DNA from: JAWHQP01 sp032586195
GTDB taxonomy: Bacteria; Pseudomonadota; Gammaproteobacteria; Enterobacterales; Pasteurellaceae
Direction of reading: 5' to 3'
Length of the DNA: 64,000 nt
NCBI GenBank assembly: GCA_032586195.1
Contig: JAWHQP010000009.1
Span: 14,621-78,620, forward strand
Within the stretch, counting starts at the first letter, position 1; each line of letters opens with the position of its first letter. This document shows, piece after piece, positions 42,808 to 52,158 of this stretch. Below the pieces are notes generated by a model that was not told the origin of the DNA, ran no database searches, and saw only the letters and a list, made by a program, of their open reading frames with translations. The position numbers and the translations under genes were made by a program.

Positions 42808-44181
42808 TTAACGCATAGTGACAAATTCTTCCGAACCGGTCGGATGAATTGCCACCGTGTTGTCGAAATCGGCTTTGGTTGCGCCCATTTTTATGGCAAC
42901 GGCGAAACCCTGAATCATTTCATCAACACCGAATCCGATGCCGTGTAGTCCCACTACTTTTTCATCCGGCCCTGCGCAAACCAGCTTCATGCGGCATGGC
43001 TGGCGATGCCGCGTAACCGCGGTGTACATGGCGGTAAAACCGGAAGTATAAACTTTTACATTTGCTTCTCCATACCGGGCGATCGCCTGCGGTTCGGTCA
43101 AACCGACGGTGCCGATTGGCGGATGGCTGAAGACTACGGTCGGCACAAGGTTATAGTCAAGGTGTTCGTTCGGTTTATTGTTGAATAAACGTTCGGACAA
43201 ACGACGGCCGGCTGCCACGGCGACCGGGGTTAATTCAATACCGCCTTCAATAATATCACCTACGGCATAGATGCCGGGAATATTGGTATTCTGGTATTTA
43301 TCCACCTTAATGAAACCGCGGGCATTGGTTTCTACGCCTGCGGCCTGCAGGTTGATGGCATCGGTGGCGGGCTCACGACCAATTGCCCAAATAAGGGTTT
43401 CAACCGTTTGTGAACGGCCGTCTTCTAATTCCAGGGTAAGCGAACCGTCGGCGTTTTTCACCACTTCCTGCGGAATGGCACCGGTGTGCAGCTTAATGCC
43501 GTCCTGAGCCAGCACTTCAACCAGAGTTTCGGTGATCATCGGATCCATATTGCGTAACGGAGAGTGTTTGCGTACGAATAAATGGGATTCTACGCCAAGG
43601 CTGTTCAGCACGCCGGCTAATTCAACCGCGATATAGCCTGCTCCCACCACAGCAACGCTTTTCGGCAGTTCGGTCAGCGCAAAGAAACCGTTGGAATCAA
43701 TACCGTATTCCGCTCCTTTGATATTCGGACGTGACGGACGACCGCCGGTGGCGATCAGGATATGATCCGCCGTTACTCGCTCGCTAGAACCGTCGGCGTA
43801 AGCCACTTCGACGGTTTTAGCGTCAACGAATTTGGCAAAACCATGCAGTACATCGACATTATTTTTGTTTAACATATTGCCGTAGGAAGTATGAATACGG
43901 CTGATATAGGCCTGGCGGCTTTCAATCAGTTTCTTGAAATCAAAGTGTTTTACATCCACCTCAAAGCCGTAGTCAGGTGCGTAGTTGTGAATGGCTTCCG
44001 CAATTTGAGCGCCGTAGAACATCACTTTTTTCGGCACGCAGCCCACGTTAACGCAGGTACCGCCCAAGTGCTTTGCTTCAATAATTGCACATTTCTTACC
44101 ATAGCTGGCGGCACGGTTGATTGAGGCAATACCGCCGCTGCCGCCACCGATTGCGATATAGTCATAATGTTTATTGGCCAT
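42808..44181 (-). CDS. gor: Glutathione reductase
   Basis: NADPH-dependent reduction of glutathione disulfide. 457 residues: FAD motif YIAIGGGSGGIAS, redox-active disulfide GGTCVNVGCVPKKVMF, NAD(P) fold VAVVGAGYIAVELAGVLNSLG with Arg at FVRKHSPLR, and the dimerisation-domain active site HPTGSEEFVTMR with the catalytic His. Start preceded by AAGGAC. Divergent from aspA. Confidence 0.96.
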   Translation of the reverse strand: MANKHYDYIAIGGGSGGIASINRAASYGKKCAIIEAKHLGGTCVNVGCVPKKVMFYGAQIAEAIHNYAPDYGFEVDVKHFDFKKLIESRQAYISRIHTSYGNMLNKNNVDVLHGFAKFVDAKTVEVAYADGSSERVTADHILIATGGRPSRPNIKGAEYGIDSNGFFALTELPKSVAVVGAGYIAVELAGVLNSLGVESHLFVRKHSPLRNMDPMITETLVEVLAQDGIKLHTGAIPQEVVKNADGSLTLELEDGRSQTVETLIWAIGREPATDAINLQAAGVETNARGFIKVDKYQNTNIPGIYAVGDIIEGGIELTPVAVAAGRRLSERLFNNKPNEHLDYNLVPTVVFSHPPIGTVGLTEPQAIARYGEANVKVYTSGFTAMYTAVTRHRQPCRMKLVCAGPDEKVVGLHGIGFGVDEMIQGFAVAIKMGATKADFDNTVAIHPTGSEEFVTMR

Positions 44182-44342
44182 TTTTTGTCCTTATTGAAAT
44201 GAATGAATTATTCGGTATTGTGCCTAATTCCGGTTTGGAATGCAAAAAGTCTGAATAGATTGATCTAATCGGTGTTATCAATAACCCTTAAAAAAACTAA
44301 TGAAATAAATAAATTATATGTTGGTGAGGAGATCGGAATTTG

Positions 44343-44383
44343 TGATCTGGATCAGCTTTTTCAGCATGACAAACTTCTATAAT
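44343..44383 (+). promoter_or_regulatory. FNR-type site and promoter of aspA
   Basis: TGAT-CTGG-ATCA (44343-44354) is a perfect FNR core dyad. A perfect TATAAT lies at 44378-44383, which puts the start near 44390 and the dyad centre at about -41.5, the class II activator position. The same bases read as TGTGA-N6-TCAGC, so CRP could also bind. Aspartase is activated anaerobically in E. coli. Confidence 0.65.
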
Positions 44384-44459
44384 GACGCCAACTTAAGGGC
44401 AGTGATGGCTGCCGTATTATAAGGAAGCATGTAAAATTAATTTAATATCGGAGATAAAT

Positions 44460-45881
44460 ATGAGCATTCAAACCAGAAAAGAAGTGGATTTACTCGGTGA
44501 ACGTGATGTACCTGCCGATGCCTATTGGGGTATTCATACCCTGCGGGCGGTGGAAAATTTTAATATTTCTAATGTGACGATTTCGGATGTCCCCGAATTT
44601 GTGAAAGGCATGGTCATGGTGAAAAAAGCCACTGCACTTGCCAATGGTGAGTTGGGTGCGATTCCGGCCGATATAGCCAAAGCCATTGTGGAGGCCTGCG
44701 ATGAGATTTTGACTACCGGCAAATGCCTGGATCAATTCCCGTCAGATGTGTATCAAGGCGGTGCGGGTACTTCGGTGAATATGAATACTAATGAAGTGGT
44801 GGCTAATCTTGCTTTGGAAAAATTGGGTCATAAAAAAGGCGAATACAATATCATCAACCCGATGGATCATGTAAACGCCAGCCAATCCACCAATGACGCG
44901 TATCCTACCGGCTTCCGCATTGCGGTGCATAACAGCATTTTAAAATTAATTGATAAAATTGAGTATTTGCGTAAAGGCTTTGAAAATAAAGCCGAAGAAT
45001 TTGCCAATATTCTCAAAATGGGACGTACCCAATTGCAGGACGCCGTACCGATGACCGTCGGTCAGGAATTTAAAGCCTTTTCCGTCCTGTTTGAGGAAGA
45101 AGAACGCAATCTCAGACACACCGCCGAATTGCTGCTGGAAGTTAATCTTGGTGCGACAGCGATCGGTACCGGCCTGAACACGCCTAAAGGCTATTCCGAA
45201 CTGGTAGTTAAACATTTGGCTGAAGTCACCGGTTTGCCGTGCGTGAATGCACCGAACTTGATTGAAGCGACTTCCGACTGCGGTGCTTATGTGATGATGC
45301 ACGGTGCATTGAAACGTGCCGCGGTGAAATTATCCAAAGTGTGTAACGACTTGCGTTTGCTTTCTTCCGGTCCGCGGGCCGGTTTGAACGAAATCAACCT
45401 GCCGGAATTGCAGGCCGGTTCTTCCATTATGCCGGCGAAAGTGAACCCGGTCGTGCCGGAAGTGGTCAATCAGGTGTGCTTTAAAGTGATCGGCAATGAC
45501 ACCACGGTAACCTTCGCGGCGGAAGCAGGTCAGTTACAGCTAAACGTAATGGAACCTGTGATTGGTCAGGCCATGTTTGAAAGTATCTCACTTCTGACCA
45601 ACGCCTGCGTGAATTTACGTGATAAATGTATCGACGGTATCACTGCTAATAAAGAAGTATGTGAAAATTATGTGTTTAATTCCATCGGCATTATTACCTA
45701 TTTAAATCCGTTTATCGGCCATCATAACGGCGATGTTATCGGTAAAATCTGCGCTGCCACGGGCCGCAGCGTACGTGATGTGGTGCTGGAAAAAGGCTTG
45801 CTCACCGAAGCGGAATTGGATGATATCCTCTCTGTGGAAAATCTGATGAACCCGACTTATAAAGCGGCGTTACATAAATAG
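44460..45881 (+). CDS. aspA: Aspartate ammonia-lyase
   Basis: Converts aspartate to fumarate and ammonia, feeding anaerobic fumarate respiration. 473 residues with DLLGERDVPADAYWGIHTLRAVENF, the loop signature GSSIMPAKVNPVVPE and GRTQLQDAVPMTVGQEF. GGAG lies upstream. The USS at 45906 and a near-copy at 45950 form a weak inverted pair behind it. Confidence 0.97.
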   Translation: MSIQTRKEVDLLGERDVPADAYWGIHTLRAVENFNISNVTISDVPEFVKGMVMVKKATALANGELGAIPADIAKAIVEACDEILTTGKCLDQFPSDVYQGGAGTSVNMNTNEVVANLALEKLGHKKGEYNIINPMDHVNASQSTNDAYPTGFRIAVHNSILKLIDKIEYLRKGFENKAEEFANILKMGRTQLQDAVPMTVGQEFKAFSVLFEEEERNLRHTAELLLEVNLGATAIGTGLNTPKGYSELVVKHLAEVTGLPCVNAPNLIEATSDCGAYVMMHGALKRAAVKLSKVCNDLRLLSSGPRAGLNEINLPELQAGSSIMPAKVNPVVPEVVNQVCFKVIGNDTTVTFAAEAGQLQLNVMEPVIGQAMFESISLLTNACVNLRDKCIDGITANKEVCENYVFNSIGIITYLNPFIGHHNGDVIGKICAATGRSVRDVVLEKGLLTEAELDDILSVENLMNPTYKAALHK

Positions 45882-46069
45882 CCTGTCATAGTCAGGAAGC
45901 TATAAAAGTGCGGTGTTATTTTCGGGAGTTTTAATATATTGAAAACCATGCCGCACTTTTTAAAAATAGCTATATTAGCAACGAGACTCCGCTCCCGGGT
46001 TAGTTAGGATTTGCGTTCGGCTTTTGGTGCAAATAAAAATGGCAGTGCAGCATTAGTAAAATTAAGTTT

Positions 46070-46984
46070 ATGCAAAGTAAATTAAAATGGCCGCTTATTG
46101 ACGACTTGCAAGTGTTCCTGACGGTTATACGAAAAAATAGTTTTTCGGGAGCTGCAAAGGAATTGGGGCAATCCGGTTCTTATGTTACTAAACGTATCGG
46201 GATTTTGGAGAAAGAGCTCAATACGTCTTTATTTTATCGAAACACTCGTACAATTAAACTGACTCCTGCCGGGAAATTCGTACAAAATCAGGCTCAATCC
46301 ATTATTAATCAAATGGACTATTTGATAACCAATGTTATTGAGAATAGAAAAAATATGAGCGGACGCCTGCATATTTGCAGCTCATTCGGCTTTGGCCGCA
46401 CTCATCTTGCTTATCCCCTTTCTTTGTTTGCAAAAGAATATCCTAATCTCAGTTTAGAGTTTACTTTAACGGATCACAAAAATGATCTGGTTAATGAGGA
46501 TATTGATCTTGAAATTTCTGTTGGTAATGATCTGAATGAACGTTATTTTGCCAAGAAACTTGCCTGTAACAAACGGATTATCTGTGCATCACCTGCATAT
46601 TTAGCCCGGTTCGGTGTACCTCAGTATCCGACCGATTTAGAAAGTCATAATTGCTTATTTTTGAAAGAGAAAAATATGACTTTCGGGTTATGGAAATTAT
46701 TTGACGGTAAAAAAGAATTGGCGGTAATGGTTAATGGCGGATTAAGTACCAATAACGGTGAGGTTATTTTGCAATGGGCATTGGAGGGGCTCGGTATTAT
46801 TTACCGAAGTGCTTGGGATGCTCAGAAATATATTGCTGATGGTCGTTTGGTTCATATTTTGCCGGAATATTACGAAGATGCTTCGATCTGGGCGGTTTAT
46901 CCACATAAACTTAGTGAATCGCTAAAAGTGGAAACCTGCGTGAATTTTCTTAGTAGTTATTTCAAAGAGAAAAAAATTGTTTAG
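46070..46984 (+). CDS. LysR-family regulator, DmlR/TtdR-like, next to a carboxylate hydro-lyase cluster
   Basis: 304 residues: helix-turn-helix FLTVIRKNSFSGAAKELGQSGSYVTKRIGILEKEL and an effector domain with GRLHICSSFGFGRTHLAYPLS, the type found in regulators of D-malate and tartrate use. It converges on the permease of the adjacent operon and is its most likely regulator; a dyad upstream of leuC-like gene may be its site. No good ribosome-binding site is seen. Effector unknown. Confidence 0.85.
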   Translation: MQSKLKWPLIDDLQVFLTVIRKNSFSGAAKELGQSGSYVTKRIGILEKELNTSLFYRNTRTIKLTPAGKFVQNQAQSIINQMDYLITNVIENRKNMSGRLHICSSFGFGRTHLAYPLSLFAKEYPNLSLEFTLTDHKNDLVNEDIDLEISVGNDLNERYFAKKLACNKRIICASPAYLARFGVPQYPTDLESHNCLFLKEKNMTFGLWKLFDGKKELAVMVNGGLSTNNGEVILQWALEGLGIIYRSAWDAQKYIADGRLVHILPEYYEDASIWAVYPHKLSESLKVETCVNFLSSYFKEKKIV

Positions 46985-46992
46985 CGGATAGA

Positions 46993-47010
46993 GACAGAGC
47001 ACGCTCTGTC
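46993..47010. terminator. Hairpin between the LysR gene and the GntP permease
   Basis: GACAGAGC and GCTCTGTC pair across two bases between two convergent genes. No T-run, so a weak or bidirectional terminator at best. Confidence 0.5.
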
Positions 47011-47024
47011 CCCGCAATTAATTT

Positions 47025-48347
47025 TCAGATAAATAAACTGGCAAGAAATGTCGCCAATAATCCTCCTAAACTCATAAAAATATTAGAATTACTCAACGTT
47101 TTTAAACCGGTTTTCATATCGAAACCACAACAGTTCGTGTAAATCCAGAAATAACTGTCGTTTACATGGCAGTATGCTCGTGCACCTGCGCCGGAAGCTA
47201 GGAAAATTAATATCGGATCAATACCCAGTTGTGTTGCAATTGGTGCGGTTAATGTTGCTGAAGTAATCACCGCAACCACACCCGAGCCTTGAACCACTTT
47301 TAAAATTGCAGCAATTACAAATGGAATCAGAATAAACGGTAAACCGCTTGATACCACGGCCTGGGCCAATGAGTCTCCTGCTCCTGACAGCTTTAGAATT
47401 TGGCCTAGAGCACCGCCCGCAGCGGTAATAAAAATAATAGTACCCGCCTCTTTCAAACTGCTATCTGCCGCTTTCAGTATTTTTTCTTTGCCGATACGTT
47501 TACCTAATAAGGCGACGGCAATAAGTGCTCCTAACGCGAGGGCAATATTAGAGTCGCCGATAAATCCCGTCACTAGTAAAATCGTACTATCTGCGGGCAA
47601 AATTGCCTTACAGGTAGTATTCAGTAAAATTAGGATAATCGGGGTAAGCAGTGGAAATAAAGAGGCAAAAGAGCCGGGCAAGTTTTGTTCATCAACCTCG
47701 TTTTCTTCCTGCGTATTTTCAACAAAAGTGAAATAATCCGATGGTTTTCTCGTCAGGTAAAAATGTGCAAACGCCCACCCAAAGAAAGTCATGAATACCG
47801 CCGCAAAAGCTCCCCACATAATAGCTCTTCCAATATCAATTCCAAGCAAACCGGCTGCCGCTAATGGGCCGGGTGTAGGGGGAACATAAACATGTGTGGC
47901 TAATAATCCGGCAGAAAGCGATACCGCAAGTACAGCCAACGGAATTTTACTTTTCTTTGAAATGGCTTTGATTAAGGGTGACAAGATCAAAAAACCTACG
48001 TCGCTATACACTGGAATTGAAACTAAATAACCGCTGATTGACATTGCAATGGAGGAGTTTTTCGTTCCTACCAGTTTCACCGCATCCAGTGCCATTTTAT
48101 GTGCCGCACGGGATTGTTCAAGATAATTCCCCAACATAGTACCGAAAATGATGATCAATCCAATGCTGCCAACCGATTTGGCAAACCCTGATACAATCCC
48201 TTGAATAGTCGCTGTTGTGCCCATACCCGATAGCATGCCAATGGTTAATGCCGTTGCAAGCAACGCAATAAATGCATTGACCCTAACTTTCAGAGCAAGA
48301 TATAACAAAACGACAACACCGATAATAAATGCAATATTGACTGACAT
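47025..48347 (-). CDS. GntP-family organic acid permease
   Basis: Proton-coupled uptake of a sugar acid or related carboxylate. 440 residues with about twelve hydrophobic helices and GntP motifs: YSDVGFLILSPL, THVYVPPTPGPLAAAGLLG, VQGSGVVAVITSA and AYCHVNDSYFWIYTNCCGF. Last gene of a leuC-leuD-permease operon, 19 bp behind the small hydro-lyase subunit, with AAGGAG upstream. The pairing with a hydro-lyase suggests transport of a hydroxy-dicarboxylate; substrate unknown. Confidence 0.85.
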   Translation of the reverse strand: MSVNIAFIIGVVVLLYLALKVRVNAFIALLATALTIGMLSGMGTTATIQGIVSGFAKSVGSIGLIIIFGTMLGNYLEQSRAAHKMALDAVKLVGTKNSSIAMSISGYLVSIPVYSDVGFLILSPLIKAISKKSKIPLAVLAVSLSAGLLATHVYVPPTPGPLAAAGLLGIDIGRAIMWGAFAAVFMTFFGWAFAHFYLTRKPSDYFTFVENTQEENEVDEQNLPGSFASLFPLLTPIILILLNTTCKAILPADSTILLVTGFIGDSNIALALGALIAVALLGKRIGKEKILKAADSSLKEAGTIIFITAAGGALGQILKLSGAGDSLAQAVVSSGLPFILIPFVIAAILKVVQGSGVVAVITSATLTAPIATQLGIDPILIFLASGAGARAYCHVNDSYFWIYTNCCGFDMKTGLKTLSNSNIFMSLGGLLATFLASLFI

Positions 48348-48366
48348 AAATATTTACTCCTTTCCA

Positions 48367-48975
48367 TCACACTTTTAGCCAAGGATTATTGTTAAAATAT
48401 CGGGTTTCAAAATCCACGATATCCTGTTTCATGGAAAGGGTAAATCCAACTGCATCTAATCCTTTGATTAACATCTCTTTTTTCAATGTATTTACATTAA
48501 ATCTTATTTCGCCAAGTGCGGTCAGAATTTTCTGATTTTCCAGATCAACGGAAATCCGATTGGTTATTGGACTGTTTGCCAGGTTACTAAGTTGTTCTAT
48601 TTCATCGTTAGTAAGGCAAATGGTTAATACGCCGTTACGTAGGCAATTATCATTAAAAATCCCGGCAAAAGAAGTGCCGATTAACGCTCTGATACCAAGC
48701 TGTTTCAAACCCCAGACCGCGTGTTCACGACTTGAACCGCAACCGAAATTCGGACCGACAATGAGAAAAACACTGTTCTGCCAATCCGGTTGGTTTAAAA
48801 TAAAAGCCGGATTGAGTGCGCCGTTTTCCTTAAAACGTAAATCAAAAAAAACGCCTCGATCTAATCCTTGTCGATCAATACCTTTTAAAAACTGTTTCGG
48901 CATAATTACATCAGTATCAATATTTGCTGCCATCATTGGCGCGGCTTTACCTGAAACTAAAGTAAATTTATCCAT
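48367..48975 (-). CDS. LeuD-like small subunit of a hydro-lyase (isopropylmalate dehydratase family)
   Basis: Swivel-domain subunit of an aconitase-superfamily enzyme. 202 residues: ANIDTDVIMPKQFLKGIDRQGLDRGVFF and GPNFGCGSSREHAVWGLKQLG are the family motifs. The loop that contributes to substrate choice reads DRQGLDRG here. It starts two bases after the large-subunit stop. A USS core (48514-48522) lies in the gene. True LeuD and a dehydratase for a different C4-C6 acid (maleate, citraconate, dimethylmalate) cannot be separated by eye; the permease and LysR partners favour a catabolic role. Confidence 0.85.
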   Translation of the reverse strand: MDKFTLVSGKAAPMMAANIDTDVIMPKQFLKGIDRQGLDRGVFFDLRFKENGALNPAFILNQPDWQNSVFLIVGPNFGCGSSREHAVWGLKQLGIRALIGTSFAGIFNDNCLRNGVLTICLTNDEIEQLSNLANSPITNRISVDLENQKILTALGEIRFNVNTLKKEMLIKGLDAVGFTLSMKQDIVDFETRYFNNNPWLKV

Positions 48976-48977
48976 AA

Positions 48978-50393
48978 TTATTCCCCTTTCATCAATTTAC
49001 GCACATCTATTAAATGTCCGGCTACCGCTGCGGCGGCAACCATTGCCGGGCTCATCAAATGCGTTCTTGAGCCAGCCCCCTGGCGTCCGGCAAAATTGCG
49101 GTTGGTTCCCGACGCACAACGATCGCCCGGTGATAGTACATCTTCATTCATCGCCAAACACATTGAGCAACCCGATTGTCGCCATTCGAAACCGGCTTCA
49201 ATAAAAATCTGTGCCAACCCTTCTTTTTCTGCCTGCGCACGTACCATGGTTGACCCCGGAACAATCATACCTCGTACTCCTTTTGCAATTTTCCGACCCT
49301 TCAATACCTTTGCCGCTTCACGTAAATCTTCAATACGTCCATTGGTACAGGAACCGATAAAAGCATGAGTAATTTTTATATCTTCAAATTTCATACCTGG
49401 TTTTAAATCCATATATTCAAGCGCGGCTAAATAGTCTTTACGTTTCTGTGCTTCCGGAAAATCTCGTGGATATGGTACAGTTCCCTTGACGGTTCCCGCT
49501 TGATCGGGACTAATTCCCCAAGTGACAAAAGGTTCAAGATTAGAACAATCAATATTGTATTCCCGATCAAATACGGCATCCGGATCGCTTTTAAGTTTAC
49601 GCCACTCAATAATAGCGCGTTCCCACATTTCCCCTTTTGGTACACGCGGTGTATCCTTGATATAAGCGAAGGTTTTTTCATCGGGGGCCATAAATGCTCC
49701 TCTAGCTCCGGCTTCAACCGCCATATTGCAAATAGTCATACGACCTTCGACACTTAGCGCATCTATGACTTCACCGCAGAACTCAATGGCATAGCCTGTT
49801 GCTCCGTCGGCACCGATTTCAGCGATTATAGCCATCACTACGTCTTTTGCACTTATGCCGAATGGCAATTTACCGCTTAATGTAATACGCATATTTTTTA
49901 GTTTCTTATAAACCAATGTCTGTGTAGCCAGTAGATGTTCGATTTCCGATGTACCGATACCAAAACCAAATGCGCCTAAAGCGCCATAAGTGGTAGTGTG
50001 GCTATCACCCGCAGCGATCACCATACCGGGCAGAATCAACCCTTGTTCATGCGCGACGACATGTTCAATACCTTGACGGTGATCAGTAACATCAAAAAGC
50101 TCAATGCCAAAATGCTTGCTGTTTTCACGAAAATAGTTGACTTGTAATGTTCCACCCGGATCAGTCATGTATTTATCACGAACAGGACGAGTAGGATTGA
50201 CATGATCCACATTTAACAAAATCGTTTTCGGATTCCAAACCAAACGATTTTCTTCGCGCAATCCACTAAATGCTTGTGGACTGGTATATTCATTTAAAAT
50301 TGAACGATCGATATACAGCAATACACTGCCATCATCGTCTAATTTCTTGATTGTATGTGAATCAATGTGTTTGTCATAAAGTGTTTTGTTCAT
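48978..50393 (-). CDS. LeuC-like large subunit of a hydro-lyase (isopropylmalate dehydratase family)
   Basis: [4Fe-4S] catalytic subunit. 471 residues, near E. coli LeuC (466). Begins MNKTLYDKHIDSHTI, aligning with the LeuC start; a second ATG lies one codon upstream at 50396 behind GGGGGA. AGDSHTTTYGALGAFGFGIGTSE, FIGSCTNGRIEDLREAA and QSGCSMCLAMNEDVLSPGDRCASGTNRNF carry the three cluster cysteines. No leuA or leuB is near, unlike a leucine operon; a GntP permease and a LysR gene are. Likely a paralogue for another hydroxy acid (inference). Confidence 0.88.
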   Translation of the reverse strand: MNKTLYDKHIDSHTIKKLDDDGSVLLYIDRSILNEYTSPQAFSGLREENRLVWNPKTILLNVDHVNPTRPVRDKYMTDPGGTLQVNYFRENSKHFGIELFDVTDHRQGIEHVVAHEQGLILPGMVIAAGDSHTTTYGALGAFGFGIGTSEIEHLLATQTLVYKKLKNMRITLSGKLPFGISAKDVVMAIIAEIGADGATGYAIEFCGEVIDALSVEGRMTICNMAVEAGARGAFMAPDEKTFAYIKDTPRVPKGEMWERAIIEWRKLKSDPDAVFDREYNIDCSNLEPFVTWGISPDQAGTVKGTVPYPRDFPEAQKRKDYLAALEYMDLKPGMKFEDIKITHAFIGSCTNGRIEDLREAAKVLKGRKIAKGVRGMIVPGSTMVRAQAEKEGLAQIFIEAGFEWRQSGCSMCLAMNEDVLSPGDRCASGTNRNFAGRQGAGSRTHLMSPAMVAAAAVAGHLIDVRKLMKGE

Positions 50394-50468
50394 CATTATT
50401 CCCCCATAAAATGTGAATTTATTGTCAAAGTAAAATTGAGTATAAAAGCACATTTTTTCTGTGTATAT

Positions 50469-50482
50469 AAGATGAACATCTT
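50469..50482. promoter_or_regulatory. Dyad upstream of the leuC-like gene, candidate LysR site
   Basis: AAGATG-AA-CATCTT is a perfect 6-bp inverted repeat 73 bp before the large-subunit start, within AT-rich DNA that should hold the operon promoter. It could bind the LysR regulator encoded at the other end of the cluster. Confidence 0.4.
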
Positions 50483-50816
50483 TTAACTATAAAATGATTA
50501 TTTACGAAATGTGAAATAGGATGAATAATAATAAAATCAATTAATTAACTGAGATTTCAGGATTTCTTAGTAATTTTTATAAAATATTAAATTATGCTAA
50601 ACTGCACAATTCTTTTTCAATTTAATAATTGTGACTGGATTCAAGTATAATCAATCGCATTTAATAAGCTTTTTTATCGCAATTTCTTGTTCTGATAACG
50701 GAGGGGTATTGTTTTTTGGGGACGTCATACAGGGGTTCTATTCCCGATTAAAGTGTCGAATACAACTGTTTTTGTGTTATTAAACTTTAACTAGGTTAAA
50801 TGATGAACAGATAAAA
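50483..50816. other. Intergenic region between the LeuCD-like operon and glpC
   Basis: About 330 bp, AT-rich, no credible ORF. A plus-strand TATAAT occurs near 50648 but no gene follows it. A run GGAGGGG...TTTTTTGGGGACG near 50700-50725 is unexplained. Confidence 0.4.
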
Positions 50817-50865
50817 ATCTGCTCCTTAGTAGTGAAGTATTCAGTTCAACTTTTGGGGAGCAGAT
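50817..50865 (-). terminator. Long stem-loop behind glpC, possible terminator or insertion-sequence end
   Basis: ATCTGCTCC (50817-50825) and GGAGCAGAT (50857-50865) are perfect 9-bp arms around 31 bases. On the minus strand TTTTTATC follows, as in a terminator for glpABC. The composition of the minus strand (CTGCTCCCCAAAAGTTGAACT at the outer edge) also resembles ends of IS150-group elements, so a relic cannot be excluded. Confidence 0.5.
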
Positions 50866-50883
50866 CAGTTGAGTATTCACCAT

Positions 50884-52158
50884 TTATTTCCGTAACGCCA
50901 TCGCCAGCAGGGTAATCGGGTGAATACAGGTGACGTTGCTTGACATATCGATCTGCCATTTGCAAGTTTGGCATTCGGAAATCACATAATCAAATCCACC
51001 GGCGTTGATGTGGTCAAACAGATTTTTCCCGATTGCTTGCGATACTTCATAATTTTCCGCTTTGAAACCATAGGTGCCGGCGATGCCGCAGCATTGTGAC
51101 GGCAACATCGTCACTTCCAGGCCCGGAATCTGTTTGATGACTTCCAGTGTATAAGGCGCCCATCCCGCCTTTTCTACATGGCAAGCGGTGTGATAGGCAA
51201 CCCTCAGTTTCAACGGTTTTAACGGTAAGCGTTTGCCTTGTTGGAATAATTGATATAAATAAGGTGTCACCATATGAATATGCGGTCGCACTTTGGCATT
51301 GTCGATCCCCAAAATGTGATGATATTCGTCGCGCAGGTTCAGCGTGCAGCTTGAGGCTTCGCCAATCACGTCTAAACCGTTTTCATCCACCATTTTTTCG
51401 ATGTAGTCGATGTTGAATTGAGCAATCTTTTTTGCCCGTGCGGGAAAACCGTTGACGCTCAGCGGCAAGCCGCAACATTTTTCCTTTTCCAGCAGTACCA
51501 CGCCGATATTCAGGGCGTTAAACACATCAATCAGTTCCTTGCCGAGTTGCGGGTTGTTGTAGTTCACATAACAGCCGTGGTAATAGGCGATTTTGTCCTT
51601 GTAACGACGTTGACTTTCCATTATTTTTTTCATGTACCAGTTACGGAAGGTGCCGAAGGCATATTTCGGCAAACTCCGTCGGCGGCTGACCTTTAAGGTT
51701 TTTTCCAGCACGAACCGGGTGGCTTTCAGTCCCGTAATGGTATTCACAATCGGAGCGAACGGCGTATTAAGGCTGCCGACAATATCGGTGTTGCTCAGAA
51801 TTGCGTCACGCAATTTCAGTATCAGCGGCTTATGCATCCGTTCCAGATTATTGTTTCTGGCACGAATAATGATATCGCCGATTTTGACATCGGAAGGGCA
51901 GGCGACTTCACAGCGTTTGCAATTGATACAATATTTCAAGGCTTCGTCGAAAAATTCGGGGCTTTTCAGGCGCAAACGCTCGCCGTCGGGGCCCGCCTGT
52001 TTCGGACCGGGATAAAACGGATTGGCTCGGGAAACCGGGCATACGGCAGTACAGGCTGTACATTTAATGCAGCTCTCAAAGCTTTCATCAGAATGCGGAT
52101 GACGGCTTGCCGTCTGCATATCTTTTTTAGCGTTTTCGATTAATTGCTGAATGTTCAT
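50884..52158 (-). CDS. glpC: Anaerobic glycerol 3-phosphate dehydrogenase, subunit C
   Basis: Membrane-associated iron-sulfur subunit that passes electrons from GlpAB to menaquinone. 424 residues; two [4Fe-4S] motifs (CIKCTACTAVCPVSRANP and CINCKRCEVACPSDVKIGD) and two CCG-type domains (EKCCGLPLS, SQCCGIAGTYG). Starts with an ATGA overlap of the glpB stop, supporting the ATG at 52158 over longer forms. Confidence 0.95.
   Translation of the reverse strand: MNIQQLIENAKKDMQTASRHPHSDESFESCIKCTACTAVCPVSRANPFYPGPKQAGPDGERLRLKSPEFFDEALKYCINCKRCEVACPSDVKIGDIIIRARNNNLERMHKPLILKLRDAILSNTDIVGSLNTPFAPIVNTITGLKATRFVLEKTLKVSRRRSLPKYAFGTFRNWYMKKIMESQRRYKDKIAYYHGCYVNYNNPQLGKELIDVFNALNIGVVLLEKEKCCGLPLSVNGFPARAKKIAQFNIDYIEKMVDENGLDVIGEASSCTLNLRDEYHHILGIDNAKVRPHIHMVTPYLYQLFQQGKRLPLKPLKLRVAYHTACHVEKAGWAPYTLEVIKQIPGLEVTMLPSQCCGIAGTYGFKAENYEVSQAIGKNLFDHINAGGFDYVISECQTCKWQIDMSSNVTCIHPITLLAMALRK

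Noticed and set aside
48560..49204. 214-codon plus-strand ORF
   Set aside because: Antisense to the leuC-like and leuD-like genes, whose protein motifs are certain; low-complexity Ser/Pro/Lys composition.
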